Assembly: GCA_017644045.1 (NCBI GenBank)
Contig: JAEPMI010000004.1
Location: forward strand, 659,307 to 723,306
Length of the DNA stretch: 64,000 bases
Reading direction: 5' to 3'
Origin: Deltaproteobacteria bacterium
GTDB taxonomy: Bacteria > Myxococcota_A > Polyangia > Polyangiales > Houyiibacteriaceae
Part shown: one piece after another, positions 19,009 to 27,309 of the stretch
Numbering within the stretch: the stretch's first letter is position 1
How the letters are laid out: the number at the start of each line of letters is the position of its first letter
Program-made: the position numbers and the translations under genes
Notes under the pieces: model-generated
Told to the model about the DNA's origin: nothing
Database searches by the model: none
What the model saw: only the letters and a program-made list of their open reading frames with translations

Positions 19009-19764
19009 GTGCTCTCCCGCTTCGGATTGGCTGCGTTGGTCGGCGCCGCGATCGGCCTGGTCGCCGGGTTCGTCATCGGCGGGATCGGACCGCGCCGAGA
19101 GCTCGCGGACGCCGAACGCGAGATCGACCGACTCGAGGAGGAGCTGAAGAGCGGCGGCGGAGGCTGGCGCTCGCCGGTCCCCGGACTCGACCGGATCCTC
19201 CGTAGCCCCGATGACGAGCGCGGCGGCTCGATCGAGGAAGACCGCGAGCCCACGCCCGTGGCCGATGGCGACGGTTCGGGCGAACCGGTCGAGGCCGTCG
19301 ACGGACTCGATGGTGGCGTCCCTCGCGAGAGCTGGCGCGATCGTTGGCGCTCACGCGCGCGGGAGACCCGCGAGGAGCGCTACGACTCGTTCACGCGCGC
19401 GGCATCCGTGCAGCGCGTGCGGCGCATCCAGTCACGGGCCGCGCTCGTCGAGCAAGCGGAGCTGACGGACGAAGAGGAAGCACGGCTCGATGGAGTGCTC
19501 GGCGAGCTCAACGACTCGCTCGCCGGCTACGGCGAGGAGATCCTCCTGCTCGCCGCACGGGACGAGCCGCCGCCGCCGCGGGACCTGCTCGGCATCACCC
19601 ATGACGTGACCGGCATCCTCGCGGACGCGCAGCGGAACCTGGAAGAGCTGCTCGGTCCCGAGCGCATGGGCCAGACCGATCCCTCGGCGCTCGAAATCTG
19701 GAACCACGTGGACCTCGACCGACTCGAGCCAGCGGCGCGAGCCGCTCTCGAGCGCCGACGCTGA
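19009..19764 (+). CDS. Membrane-anchored coiled-coil protein, first gene of ABC operon
   Basis: This 251-residue protein begins at a GTG. A single N-terminal transmembrane segment (GLAALVGAAIGLVAGFVIGGIG) is followed immediately by a short coiled coil (ELADAEREIDRLEEELKS). An acidic low-complexity linker (residues about 65-105) and a helical C-terminal domain (residues about 125-251, LTDEEEARLDGVLGELNDSL) come next. No family is recognised. It ends eight bases before the ABC permease start, so it is probably cotranscribed with the exporter and may be an accessory subunit; that role is inference. Confidence 0.65.
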   Translation: MLSRFGLAALVGAAIGLVAGFVIGGIGPRRELADAEREIDRLEEELKSGGGGWRSPVPGLDRILRSPDDERGGSIEEDREPTPVADGDGSGEPVEAVDGLDGGVPRESWRDRWRSRARETREERYDSFTRAASVQRVRRIQSRAALVEQAELTDEEEARLDGVLGELNDSLAGYGEEILLLAARDEPPPPRDLLGITHDVTGILADAQRNLEELLGPERMGQTDPSALEIWNHVDLDRLEPAARAALERRR

Positions 19765-19772
19765 TCGCCGCG

Positions 19773-20699
19773 ATGAGCTCCGAGCCCGCGACCAAGAACC
19801 TGCTGCGCGACGCGCTCGTGATCGCGGCGTTCGACCTCGGCGAGTCGCTCCGCTCGCGGAAGGTCCTGGTGTTCATGGTGCTCTACGTCGTCGGCGCGAT
19901 CGGCGCGACGGTGATCTTCACCGAGCTCCTCCAAGAGGTGGAGATCGCCCTCGCCGAGCAGCTCCTGGTCGCCCGCACGAGCGACCCCGGCAGCCTCACG
20001 CAAGCGGTGATGGAGAGCCCCGAGCTCCTCCGTGTGCTCAGCGGGTTGGTCCGCGACGAGGACCTGGCGAGAACCCTGGTCGGCAGGCCGCCGATCGCGC
20101 TCCTCTATCATTGGGTGGCGCTCGCGTTCGGACCGATCTTCGCGATCCTCACCTCCAGCGACACCATCGCGACGGAGGTGTCGACCGGCTCCATCCGCTT
20201 CGCGCTCGCCCGAACGGACCGAGCGGGGTGGCTCCTCGGGAAGGTCTTCGGTCAGAGCCTGCTGCTCTTCGTCGGGCTCGTGCTGGGCGCCGTCGGTGCG
20301 TGGGTGACCGGGTGGATCCAGCTCGGGGCGTTCGATGCATCCGCGACCGCGGCCGCGCTGGTGGGGTACGTGGGGACCGCGTTCGTCTACGTCTGGGCCC
20401 ACCTCGGTCTCGCGCTGGGCGTCTCGCAGCTGACGCGCTCGGTCCCGTGGTCGCGCGCGCTCGGGCTGCTCGCCCTCGTCGCGGTCTTCGGGATCCATCG
20501 CTTCTTCGAGCGCGACTGGGTGGTCGAGGCAGTGCCCGTGCTCTCGGGCTCGCTTCGCCAGCTCTTCCCGGTGGCCCACCGACTGGACCTCTGGCGTCCG
20601 GGTTTCGAAGCGAGCGTGCCGGCCCTGGCCCTGCTCCTGGCGCTCGGCTGCAGCTACATCGCACTCGGCTACGTCCGCTTCGCTCGGAGGGATGCGTGA
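19773..20699 (+). CDS. ABC-2 type transporter permease
   Basis: This 308-residue inner-membrane protein has about six hydrophobic segments (KVLVFMVLYVVGAIGATVIF, LLLFVGLVLGAVGAWVTGW, FVYVWAHLGLALGVSQL, ALGLLALVAVFGIHRF, ALALLLALGCSYIALGYV). The signature region AILTSSDTIATEVSTGSIRFALARTDR is the conserved cytoplasmic loop of ABC-2 permeases. An extracellular loop at residues about 55-115 is large. It overlaps the ATPase gene by four bases (GTGA), consistent with one exporter. Substrate unknown. Confidence 0.88.
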   Translation: MSSEPATKNLLRDALVIAAFDLGESLRSRKVLVFMVLYVVGAIGATVIFTELLQEVEIALAEQLLVARTSDPGSLTQAVMESPELLRVLSGLVRDEDLARTLVGRPPIALLYHWVALAFGPIFAILTSSDTIATEVSTGSIRFALARTDRAGWLLGKVFGQSLLLFVGLVLGAVGAWVTGWIQLGAFDASATAAALVGYVGTAFVYVWAHLGLALGVSQLTRSVPWSRALGLLALVAVFGIHRFFERDWVVEAVPVLSGSLRQLFPVAHRLDLWRPGFEASVPALALLLALGCSYIALGYVRFARRDA

Positions 20700-21628
20700 G
20701 CCTCGCGCTCGAGCTCTCCGGCGTACGGAAGCGCTACGGGAAGACCGTGGCGCTCGACGGGCTGGACCTGAGGGTCGAGCGCGGGACCATGCTCGGGCTC
20801 GTCGGACCGAACGGCGCGGGCAAGACCACGACGTTCGGCATCATCAGCGGGGCGCTCCGCGCGGACGCCGGCAAGGTCGACGTGCTCGGCGGAGGCACCT
20901 TCGATCCACGGCAGCAGGCCGGTGCGCTCGGGGTGCTCCCACAAGACTGTGCGCTGAACCCGCATTCCTCGGCCCGACAGCTGCTGACCTTCTTCGCTCG
21001 GTTGCAGGGGCTGGGCCGTGTGGACGCTCGAAGGGATGCGGACCGACTCCTCGAGGCCATGCGGCTCACGGACCGCGCCGGCGCACGCGTGGGCCAGCTC
21101 AGCCACGGGATGAAGCGCCGACTCGCGGTCGCGCAGGCGTTGGTGGGGGACCCGAAGCTGGTGCTCCTCGATGAGCCGACCGGCGGGCTGGACCCGCACC
21201 TGGTCGTGGACATGCGCGAGCTGCTCCTGGCCGAGAAACGGAAGCGCACGCTCATCGTCAGCTCTCACATCCTCTCCGACCTCGAGCAGACCTGCGACCG
21301 GATCGCCTTCCTCGAGCAAGGGCGTTGCATCGAGGAGGGCGCGGTCGAGTCGATGCGTGCGGCGATCGGTCGGGTGCGGGTCCGCTTCGCGCGGCCACCG
21401 AGCGAAGCCGAGCGCGACGCACTGAGGGCGATCCTCGGCGAGCGACTCGAGAGCACGAGCGACCGGGAAGCCACCTACGTGCTCGACCCGAGCGAGGTCA
21501 TCGAGGAGGTCGCTCCGGCGATCCTCGCCGAGCTGATGGCCGCGGGCCTGCCGGTGCTCGAGGTCGGCGTGGGCGGCACGCTGGAAGAAGCCTACCTCGT
21601 GAGCCGTCACCGGCTCGGCGAGAGCTGA
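20696..21628 (+). CDS. ABC transporter ATP-binding protein
   Basis: This 310-residue ATPase starts at a GTG that overlaps the permease stop. Walker A is GPNGAGKTTT, the Q-loop GVLPQD, the signature LSHGMKRRLAVAQALVGDP, Walker B LVLLDEPTGGLD, and the switch His lies in IVSSHILSD. The C-terminal 80 residues form the DUF4162-like extension common in ABC-2 exporters. It energises the permease encoded just upstream. Confidence 0.93.
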   Translation: MSLALELSGVRKRYGKTVALDGLDLRVERGTMLGLVGPNGAGKTTTFGIISGALRADAGKVDVLGGGTFDPRQQAGALGVLPQDCALNPHSSARQLLTFFARLQGLGRVDARRDADRLLEAMRLTDRAGARVGQLSHGMKRRLAVAQALVGDPKLVLLDEPTGGLDPHLVVDMRELLLAEKRKRTLIVSSHILSDLEQTCDRIAFLEQGRCIEEGAVESMRAAIGRVRVRFARPPSEAERDALRAILGERLESTSDREATYVLDPSEVIEEVAPAILAELMAAGLPVLEVGVGGTLEEAYLVSRHRLGES

Positions 21629-21641
21629 ACCGACCCGCTCG

Positions 21642-22547
21642 TCAGAACAGCGCCAAGACGGCGGTGATGTTGTCGCGACCGCCCTTCTTGTTCGCGAGGG
21701 AGATCAGCGAGCTCACGCAGGGCTCGACCAGCACTCCGTCCTCGACGTGCAGGAGCCGCTGCCCGATCTCTTCGTCGGTGACCTCGCCGTAGAGGCCATC
21801 GGTGCAGAGGAGCACCCGATCGCTCTGTCGGAGCTGGACGGCGTGGAGCTCGACGCGGACGCTCTCGCTCGCCGTGCTCACCGAGTTGGTCAGCATGCTC
21901 GAGTAGCGAGACCGACGGGCCTCCTCTTCGGTCAACACCTTCGCCTGGACCATCTCCTGCGCCAGGTTGTGGTCGCGGGTGAGTCGAAAGAGCTTTCCGC
22001 CACGGTGCAGATAGGCGCGGCTGTCACCGACGTGCACCAGATAGAGCATCGGCCACGCGACGTAGCCCATGGTCAGCGTGCTCCCCATGTCACCCGTGAA
22101 GCCCTTGCGCTCGGCGACCTCGCGCATTCGCTCGTGGGATCGCTTCACCGCCTTGGTGAACCCGCGCGCGAGCGCCGCTTCGTCCTGGCTGCCAGCCGCG
22201 GTGCGAAGCCAGGGCATCATCGAGAACGCGTACTGGAGCATCCCGTCCACCACGACGGCGCTGGCGACCTCTCCGTGTAGCTGCCCGCCCATGCCGTCGG
22301 CGACCATCATGAGCCGACCCGTCGGCGTCTCGCGGTGACGGGCGCCATCGTTGTCCGGCAGTCCGCACTGCTGCACGTGGATGGTCTTCTCGAGCGCGGC
22401 CACCACATAGGTGTCCTGGTTCGTCATCCGCACCTGGCCGATGTCGCTCAGCCCGACGATCGTCGCGGCGGCACCGGGATCGTCATCGTGGCCTCCGTCG
22501 TCGCCCCGCCGTCGCAGGAACTCGAAGGTCTTCCGCGGGGTCGTCAT
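21642..22547 (-). CDS. PP2C-family serine/threonine protein phosphatase
   Basis: The protein has about 301 residues from the ATG at 22547; a longer frame reaches 22628 but has no support. PP2C metal-binding motifs are present: IGQVRMTNQDTYVV, MMVADGMGGQLHGEVAS, MGSTLTMGYV, VHVGDSRAYLHRGG, LLCTDGLYGEVTDEEI and GGRDNITAVLALF. It is a soluble phosphatase of the PrpC/Stp type, usually paired with Hanks-type kinases; no kinase is nearby. Upstream lies a sigma-54-type promoter and, between promoter and gene, an intrinsic terminator, so expression may be attenuated. Confidence 0.9.
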   Translation of the reverse strand: MTTPRKTFEFLRRRGDDGGHDDDPGAAATIVGLSDIGQVRMTNQDTYVVAALEKTIHVQQCGLPDNDGARHRETPTGRLMMVADGMGGQLHGEVASAVVVDGMLQYAFSMMPWLRTAAGSQDEAALARGFTKAVKRSHERMREVAERKGFTGDMGSTLTMGYVAWPMLYLVHVGDSRAYLHRGGKLFRLTRDHNLAQEMVQAKVLTEEEARRSRYSSMLTNSVSTASESVRVELHAVQLRQSDRVLLCTDGLYGEVTDEEIGQRLLHVEDGVLVEPCVSSLISLANKKGGRDNITAVLALF

Positions 22548-22626
22548 CGAGAGTGGCGACGATAGCAGACCGGAGGTGCCGCGCGGCGGCTCGTTTGTGG
22601 CGGCAACGATCGCCAACGCGCGGCCC

Positions 22627-22673
22627 AAAAAATGGCGGCGCCGAGGAGAGCCTCACGACTCTCCTACGGCGCC
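22627..22673 (-). terminator. Intrinsic terminator in the PP2C leader
   Basis: Read leftward, arm 22659-22673 pairs with arm 22637-22650: seven plus seven base pairs with a one-base bulge and an eight-base loop. Four bases later the minus strand carries six consecutive T residues (complement of 22627-22632). This is a textbook rho-independent terminator for a minus-strand transcript arising to the right. It lies 80 bases before the PP2C start, so it would either end a small RNA or attenuate PP2C. Confidence 0.75.
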
Positions 22674-22777
22674 TACCAGGGACCGAGTCCGTCACCCCTA
22701 CGTCCTCGGTCCCAGTACACCCACCCTTGCGGTCCATCCCGCTTGATTCTCGTCGAGTCTCGTTCGACCTCCGTGAT
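22627..22777 (-). ncRNA. Candidate ~150-nt small RNA or riboregulatory leader
   Basis: The predicted transcript runs from about 12 bases after the sigma-54 -12 element to the T-run of the terminator. It would contain a nine-pair hairpin (22679-22687 with 22705-22713, 17-base loop) followed by the terminator hairpin. No Rfam class is recognised by eye; a c-di-GMP (GEMM) riboswitch was considered and not supported. Existence is inferred from promoter and terminator signals only. Confidence 0.45.
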
Positions 22778-22787
22778 TCCCTACCTA

Positions 22788-22803
22788 AGCGACGATCGTG
22801 CCA
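22788..22803 (-). promoter_or_regulatory. Sigma-54 (RpoN) type promoter
   Basis: Read on the minus strand the sequence is TGGCACGATCGTCGCT, preceded by C. The RpoN consensus is YTGGCACG-N4-TTGCW. The -24 element is perfect, the spacing is exact, and only one base of the -12 element differs. Inverted repeats at 22806-22901 upstream could be an enhancer-binding-protein site. It would drive transcription towards the PP2C gene. Confidence 0.65.
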
Positions 22804-22951
22804 GCGACAAAACTCAATGATTCCGTCATTTGTGAACTTCGCTCGTCCAGTATCGTGACGCTCTGTCCGTCCAAAGTTTTGTCATGCCCATCATCTGGAC
22901 GTTCCCAGCAGCGGGCTCCGGCGCCCCGTGGGCTGTTGTAGGCTCCGCTCC

Positions 22952-23758
22952 ATGAGCCCCCCTCCCGTAGCCCTGGTCACCGGCGCCACTCGCGGCATCG
23001 GCAAGGGCGTCGCCCTGGCGCTCGCCGACGCGGGCTGGACCGTCGCTTTCACGGGTCGCACCGAGGAGGGTGACCTCTCGTTGCGCGCCACGACGGACGC
23101 GATCACCGAGCGGGGCGGCACGCCAGTGCCCATCCGCTGCAACCACGACGACGACGAAGAGGTCGCGGCGGCGTTCGCGACGCTCCGCGAACGTGCCGGA
23201 CGCCTCGACCTGCTGGTGAACAACGTCTTCGCCATCCCTTCGGGCGACTTCTGGACCAAGCCCTTCTTCGAGCTCCCGATCGCGCTCTGGGACCAGATGC
23301 ATCGGGTCGGCCTCCGCTCCCACTTCGTGGCCAGCTGGCACGCTGCGCCGCTGCTGATCGAGAGCGGTCGCGGGGTGATCGCCAACATCTCGTCCTTCGC
23401 CGGGCGGAGCTACCAGCTGAACGTCGCCTATGGCGTGGGCAAGGCCGGCGTCGACCGACTCGCGTACGACATCGCCGAAGAGCTGCGGCCTCATGGAGTG
23501 GCCGCCGTGACGCTCTGGCCAGGCATCGTGCGAACGGAGTGGGTGATGGAGAACCAGGGCTCGCTACCCTTCCCGCTCGACGTGAGCGAGTCACCGGAGC
23601 TCACGGGGCGAGTCATCGCGGCGCTCGCGGCAGACCCGGAGCGGATGAGACACAGTGGAGAGCGGCTGGTGGTCGCCGAGCTCGCGGAGCACTACGACAT
23701 CACCGACGTGGATGGGAGTCGGCCGCCATCGTTGCGGCGACGACGGGAGACGACATGA
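22952..23758 (+). CDS. SDR-family oxidoreductase
   Basis: The 268-residue short-chain dehydrogenase/reductase starts at ATG 22952. The N-terminal nucleotide-binding motif TGATRGIGKG and the catalytic Ser and Tyr-x3-Lys (ISSFAGRS, then YGVGKAG) are intact. The sequence FVASWHAAPLLIESGRG with LWPGIVRTEWV resembles the DHRS1 subgroup. It overlaps the next gene by four bases (ATGA), so it acts in a pathway with a flavin-dependent acyl-CoA-dehydrogenase-like enzyme. Substrate unknown. Confidence 0.88.
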   Translation: MSPPPVALVTGATRGIGKGVALALADAGWTVAFTGRTEEGDLSLRATTDAITERGGTPVPIRCNHDDDEEVAAAFATLRERAGRLDLLVNNVFAIPSGDFWTKPFFELPIALWDQMHRVGLRSHFVASWHAAPLLIESGRGVIANISSFAGRSYQLNVAYGVGKAGVDRLAYDIAEELRPHGVAAVTLWPGIVRTEWVMENQGSLPFPLDVSESPELTGRVIAALAADPERMRHSGERLVVAELAEHYDITDVDGSRPPSLRRRRETT

Positions 23759-24909
23759 GTCCGAGCGAACGAGCCAGAGGTTGGGTGGACGAGCTGCGCG
23801 AGATGGCGCCGGCCATCGAGGAAGGCCGCCGGGTGCCGCAGACGCTGTCGGATCGGCTGGGTGCCGACGGCTTCTTCCGGATGCTCGTCCCCGCGAGCCT
23901 GGGCGGTGGCGAGGTGCATCCGCGCGAGTTCGCTTCGGCGCTCAGCACGCTGGCGGAAGGCGATGGTGCCACCGGCTGGCTGGCGATGACCGGCTCGACG
24001 ACGGGACTGCTGACCGCCTACCTGCCCGAGGCCGGCGCCCGCGCCGTGCTCGAGGGACCGGAGCACGCGGCGCTCGCCGGCGTGTTCGCGCCGAGCGGCA
24101 AGGCCACACCGGTCGAGGGCGGCTTCCGCCTGAGCGGGCGCTGGGCGTTCGGCAGCGGTTGCCAGAACGCGAGCTGGCGCGTCGGAGGCGCGCTGGTCTT
24201 CGACGGCGACGCGCCACGAACGCTCCCGAGCGGCGCGCCCGAGATCCGCTCGTTCTTCTTCCGCGCCGACGAGTCGTCGGTGGAGGACACCTGGCGCACG
24301 TCGGGTCTGCGCGGCACCGGCAGCCACGACATGAGCGTCGAGGACGTGTTCGTTCCCACCGAGCGGAGCACCTGCATCCTGGCCGACACGCCGACCCACG
24401 AAGGACCGCTCTACCGCTTCCCGGTGTTCGGGCTGCTCGCGACGGGTGTCGCCTCGGTCGGGCTCGGCATCGCTCGAGCCGCGCTCGACGCCGGCATGGA
24501 GATGGCGAAGTCCAAGCGCTCGCGGGGCGGCGGAAAGCGGATGGGCGAGAGCGAGATCGTGCAGGTCGAGCTCGCCACCGCGCAGGGGGAGCTCGGCGCC
24601 GCCGAGGCCTTCCTGCACGCCACCCTCGACGCCGCCTGGGCCCGCGCGGAGGGAGCCAGCGAAGCGCTCCCGGAGTCGGAGCGCGCGCGCCTTCGCTTGG
24701 CGGCGACGCACGCCGCCCGCAGCGCCGCGGCCGTCGTCGATCGGGTCTACCACCTCTGCGGCGGCGCCTCGATCTGGGACGCCAACCCGCTCTCGCGCCA
24801 TTTCCGGGACGTCCACGTGATGACTCAGCACGTGATGGTGAGCCCCTCGACGCTGAAGCCCATCGGCCGCATCGCGCTCGGCTTGCCGACCGACAGCTCG
24901 ATGCTCTGA
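23755..24909 (+). CDS. Acyl-CoA-dehydrogenase-fold flavoprotein (group D monooxygenase-like)
   Basis: This 384-residue protein has the N-terminal helical, middle beta and C-terminal helical domains of the acyl-CoA dehydrogenase superfamily. The middle-domain motif GRWAFGSGCQNASW, WRTSGLRGTGSHDMSVEDVFVP and the C-terminal HLCGGASIWDANPLSRHFRDVHVMTQH match the subgroup that includes HsaA and DszC-type flavin-dependent monooxygenases. It lacks the acyl-CoA dehydrogenase glutamate motif, so hydroxylation of an aromatic or steroid-like substrate with reduced flavin is more likely than beta-oxidation. It is translationally coupled to the SDR gene. Confidence 0.8.
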   Translation: MSPSERARGWVDELREMAPAIEEGRRVPQTLSDRLGADGFFRMLVPASLGGGEVHPREFASALSTLAEGDGATGWLAMTGSTTGLLTAYLPEAGARAVLEGPEHAALAGVFAPSGKATPVEGGFRLSGRWAFGSGCQNASWRVGGALVFDGDAPRTLPSGAPEIRSFFFRADESSVEDTWRTSGLRGTGSHDMSVEDVFVPTERSTCILADTPTHEGPLYRFPVFGLLATGVASVGLGIARAALDAGMEMAKSKRSRGGGKRMGESEIVQVELATAQGELGAAEAFLHATLDAAWARAEGASEALPESERARLRLAATHAARSAAAVVDRVYHLCGGASIWDANPLSRHFRDVHVMTQHVMVSPSTLKPIGRIALGLPTDSSML

Positions 24910-24917
24910 CGTCGCGC

Positions 24918-27263
24918 TCAGTCGCAGCCTTGGAAGCTGGCGCAGACCACGTCGCCGAGCGCTCTCTCGCCGGGCGAGAGCTCCAGCGCGTCGAGGATCA
25001 GCGAGGGGACGAAGTGATTCACCGAGCCCGTGTGCTCGAGCGTCAGCGTGCCTTCGCTGCCGCCGCCCACCAGGACCACCCGTTGGCCACCGAGCTCGCC
25101 GCGATGAGCGACTCCCTCCACGCGAGCGACGCGCCAGCCACCGTCGCCGCCCACGTCGTCGAAGAGCTGGAGCCTCCGTTCGGCGTCGCTCTCGTCGGTC
25201 ACGACGGGGATCCGCACGAAGAGGGTCGGCGAGTGCGATCCATCGTCCGACACTCGGTCGCGGAGGGCTTCGGCGGCGGGGAGGATCCCGCTCGAGAGTC
25301 GTTCGTAGCTCGAGCGCTCGCCACCGAACGAACGCCACATCGCGAGCGTCAGGGTCACGCACTCCGGGGGCCCGCTCTCACCGCTCAGGCACACTTCCGC
25401 GCGCTCCGGTCTCAGCCAGCTCGCGAGCTCGCCGATCCCCGCGACGGCGCCGCTCGGTAGGGCCACGGCGCGCCACCCCTCCGGCAGATCGCTGGAGTCC
25501 TCCACGCGCACCACGCGTCGCGTGGGCGCGTCGCTCGGGGGCTCGAAGGTCGCGTCGGGCGCCCACGCCGCGAGCCCTTCGCCGAGCAGCCCGGTCATCG
25601 GCCCTCGAAGCCCGAGCCGGACCCGCGGATACCCTTCGGCGACGTCGAGCGCGTCGGCGAGCACGGCGACCTCGGCGAGGTCGTAGAACTGCCGATCCGC
25701 CGCGTCCTTCCAGCGCGGCACCGAGAGCGCGACCGCAGCGACGGCGACCGCGGGGGCGATCCAGCGCACCGCGCGCCGTCGGCTGGCGAGCAGCGCCGCG
25801 AGCGCGACCGCGCCGAGCGCGACCAGCGGTACGATCGCCGCCACGAAGTAGCGAGCGGTCAGGAAGTGACCGGCCGCGAGCGCCGCCAAGAGTGGGGGCC
25901 CCGTCGTGCCGGCCGCGCTCAGCGCGAGCACGACGATGGCCCGACGGGACGGTCGGGTGCGGCGACGAACGACGCCACCCACGAGCCAGGCCATCCCGAG
26001 GCCGACCACGAGACTCGGGAGCACCACCCTTCGCGCGAGTGGCGCCGAGAGGTTCTTCGCGATCGCGGGCGCGCTGAGCGCGAGCTCCAGCGATCCGAAG
26101 ATCAGCAGCGCCAGGAGCACCGCACGAACCGGTCGATCGGCGAGCGCCCGCAACGCGAGGACGAGGACCCCGAGGGCCACGAGGCCGGCCACGTGCGTCT
26201 CCACGGCGAGCACCGCGCCCAGGCCACCCATGACCGCGGCGACGGCCCAGCGTCTCTCCAGCGCACCGGCGAAGAGGAGAGCGTAGGCGAGCGGTGTCAG
26301 CGTCGGGTTCCACAGGATCGGGAAGCTCGCGCCCCACATCAGCCACGTGAACGCCACCGCGCTGCTCGGTAGGGCCACGAGGAGCGGGAGCCGCCGTGCT
26401 GCGACGAACGCGAGCAGGCCGGCGCCGACCGCGTTGAGCCCGATGAGCACCTGGTGAGCCTGTGCCGGCGCGAGCCCGATCCCCCGGAGCAACGCGAGAA
26501 GGCGCGTCCAGCCGCCGTGCTGGTCGAGACCACCGAAGGAGGTGCTCGGGCCGAGGCAGACGCTCGACTCGAGGCAATCGCGCGCCAGCAAGAGGTCCCG
26601 GTTGGTGTCCGGATGGAGCGGCGGCGCCGACGCGGTGAGCCAGAGAGCCACCGCCGACGCGAGGCTCAGCGCGAGGGCGAAGCGCCACCGGGTCCGGAGG
26701 CTCGCTCGGGACTCGGGCGCCGCGGGCAGATCGTCCGCTCCGTAGCGACGGCGCTCGCCGAATGCCACCAGCAGCACGAGGGCGAAGGCTCCGACGGTGG
26801 CTGTCACGGCGGTCGGATCCAAGGCCCGTTCTCCGGAGCGTGCCATCGGGGATCCGGCGGACTCGGAATGCCGGTCGAGGCGAAAGGCCGGCATCGCCCC
26901 CCAGAACTCTCCGTCGTCGTTCCGGCGGATCGCCGCGACCCAGGGGTCGAGTGCCGTGGGTGAGTCTCCCCTCCGTTCGACCGAGAAGCTGGGCGTTCGC
27001 TCGTCGCCGGAGAACGCGTCCGGAGGATGGAGCCGGAGCGTGGAGCGGCGATCACCGTTGCCGATGGTGAGCTCGATGAACGATCGCTGGATCGTGACGT
27101 CCGCCAGACTCCAGCCGTCGACCGGCTCGCTTGCGAAGCCGCGGGGCTCGAGGAGCTCGAGCACCCGCGACTCCTGCCCGGGCGGGATCACCGGCTGTGC
27201 CTGCGCGCTCGCCGCCACGAGAAGCAGCGGGATCCACAGCGCACACCGAACCCGTCCGAGCAC
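24918..27263 (-). CDS. Multi-spanning membrane protein, GT39/GT-C glycosyltransferase-like
   Basis: The protein has about 781 residues from the GTG at 27263; frames starting up to 27293 overlap the divergent gene. A signal-like N-terminus (LWIPLLLVAASAQAQP) is followed by a soluble domain (residues about 25-150). At least ten transmembrane helices lie between residues about 150 and 540. The loop PPLHPDTNRDLLLARDCLE after the second helix resembles the acidic first loop of GT-C fold glycosyltransferases that use polyprenol-linked sugars. A C-terminal periplasmic domain of about 230 residues ends the protein. Enzymatic activity is not proven by any conserved motif I can confirm. Confidence 0.6.
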   Translation of the reverse strand: MLGRVRCALWIPLLLVAASAQAQPVIPPGQESRVLELLEPRGFASEPVDGWSLADVTIQRSFIELTIGNGDRRSTLRLHPPDAFSGDERTPSFSVERRGDSPTALDPWVAAIRRNDDGEFWGAMPAFRLDRHSESAGSPMARSGERALDPTAVTATVGAFALVLLVAFGERRRYGADDLPAAPESRASLRTRWRFALALSLASAVALWLTASAPPLHPDTNRDLLLARDCLESSVCLGPSTSFGGLDQHGGWTRLLALLRGIGLAPAQAHQVLIGLNAVGAGLLAFVAARRLPLLVALPSSAVAFTWLMWGASFPILWNPTLTPLAYALLFAGALERRWAVAAVMGGLGAVLAVETHVAGLVALGVLVLALRALADRPVRAVLLALLIFGSLELALSAPAIAKNLSAPLARRVVLPSLVVGLGMAWLVGGVVRRRTRPSRRAIVVLALSAAGTTGPPLLAALAAGHFLTARYFVAAIVPLVALGAVALAALLASRRRAVRWIAPAVAVAAVALSVPRWKDAADRQFYDLAEVAVLADALDVAEGYPRVRLGLRGPMTGLLGEGLAAWAPDATFEPPSDAPTRRVVRVEDSSDLPEGWRAVALPSGAVAGIGELASWLRPERAEVCLSGESGPPECVTLTLAMWRSFGGERSSYERLSSGILPAAEALRDRVSDDGSHSPTLFVRIPVVTDESDAERRLQLFDDVGGDGGWRVARVEGVAHRGELGGQRVVLVGGGSEGTLTLEHTGSVNHFVPSLILDALELSPGERALGDVVCASFQGCD

Positions 27264-27309
27264 GGCGGCATCGTAGCTACCCCCGATGGCCATCGGCTAT
27301 GGTCGTGTC

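Larger units (their letters stand above)
22548..22951. other. Intergenic region with structured leader, no protein gene
   Basis: No convincing coding frame lies between the PP2C gene and the divergent SDR gene. Part of it (22780-22890) is visibly less GC-rich than its surroundings. It holds a sigma-54-like promoter, two inverted-repeat pairs upstream of it (22806-22814 with 22875-22883; 22844-22850 with 22895-22901), a 9-bp hairpin, and an intrinsic terminator. These are listed separately. Confidence 0.7.

Noticed and set aside
22627..22777. c-di-GMP (GEMM) riboswitch in the PP2C leader
   Set aside because: A GGACCGCAAGGG segment looked similar, but the conserved GACGCAAAGCC-type core and tetraloop receptor are not present.
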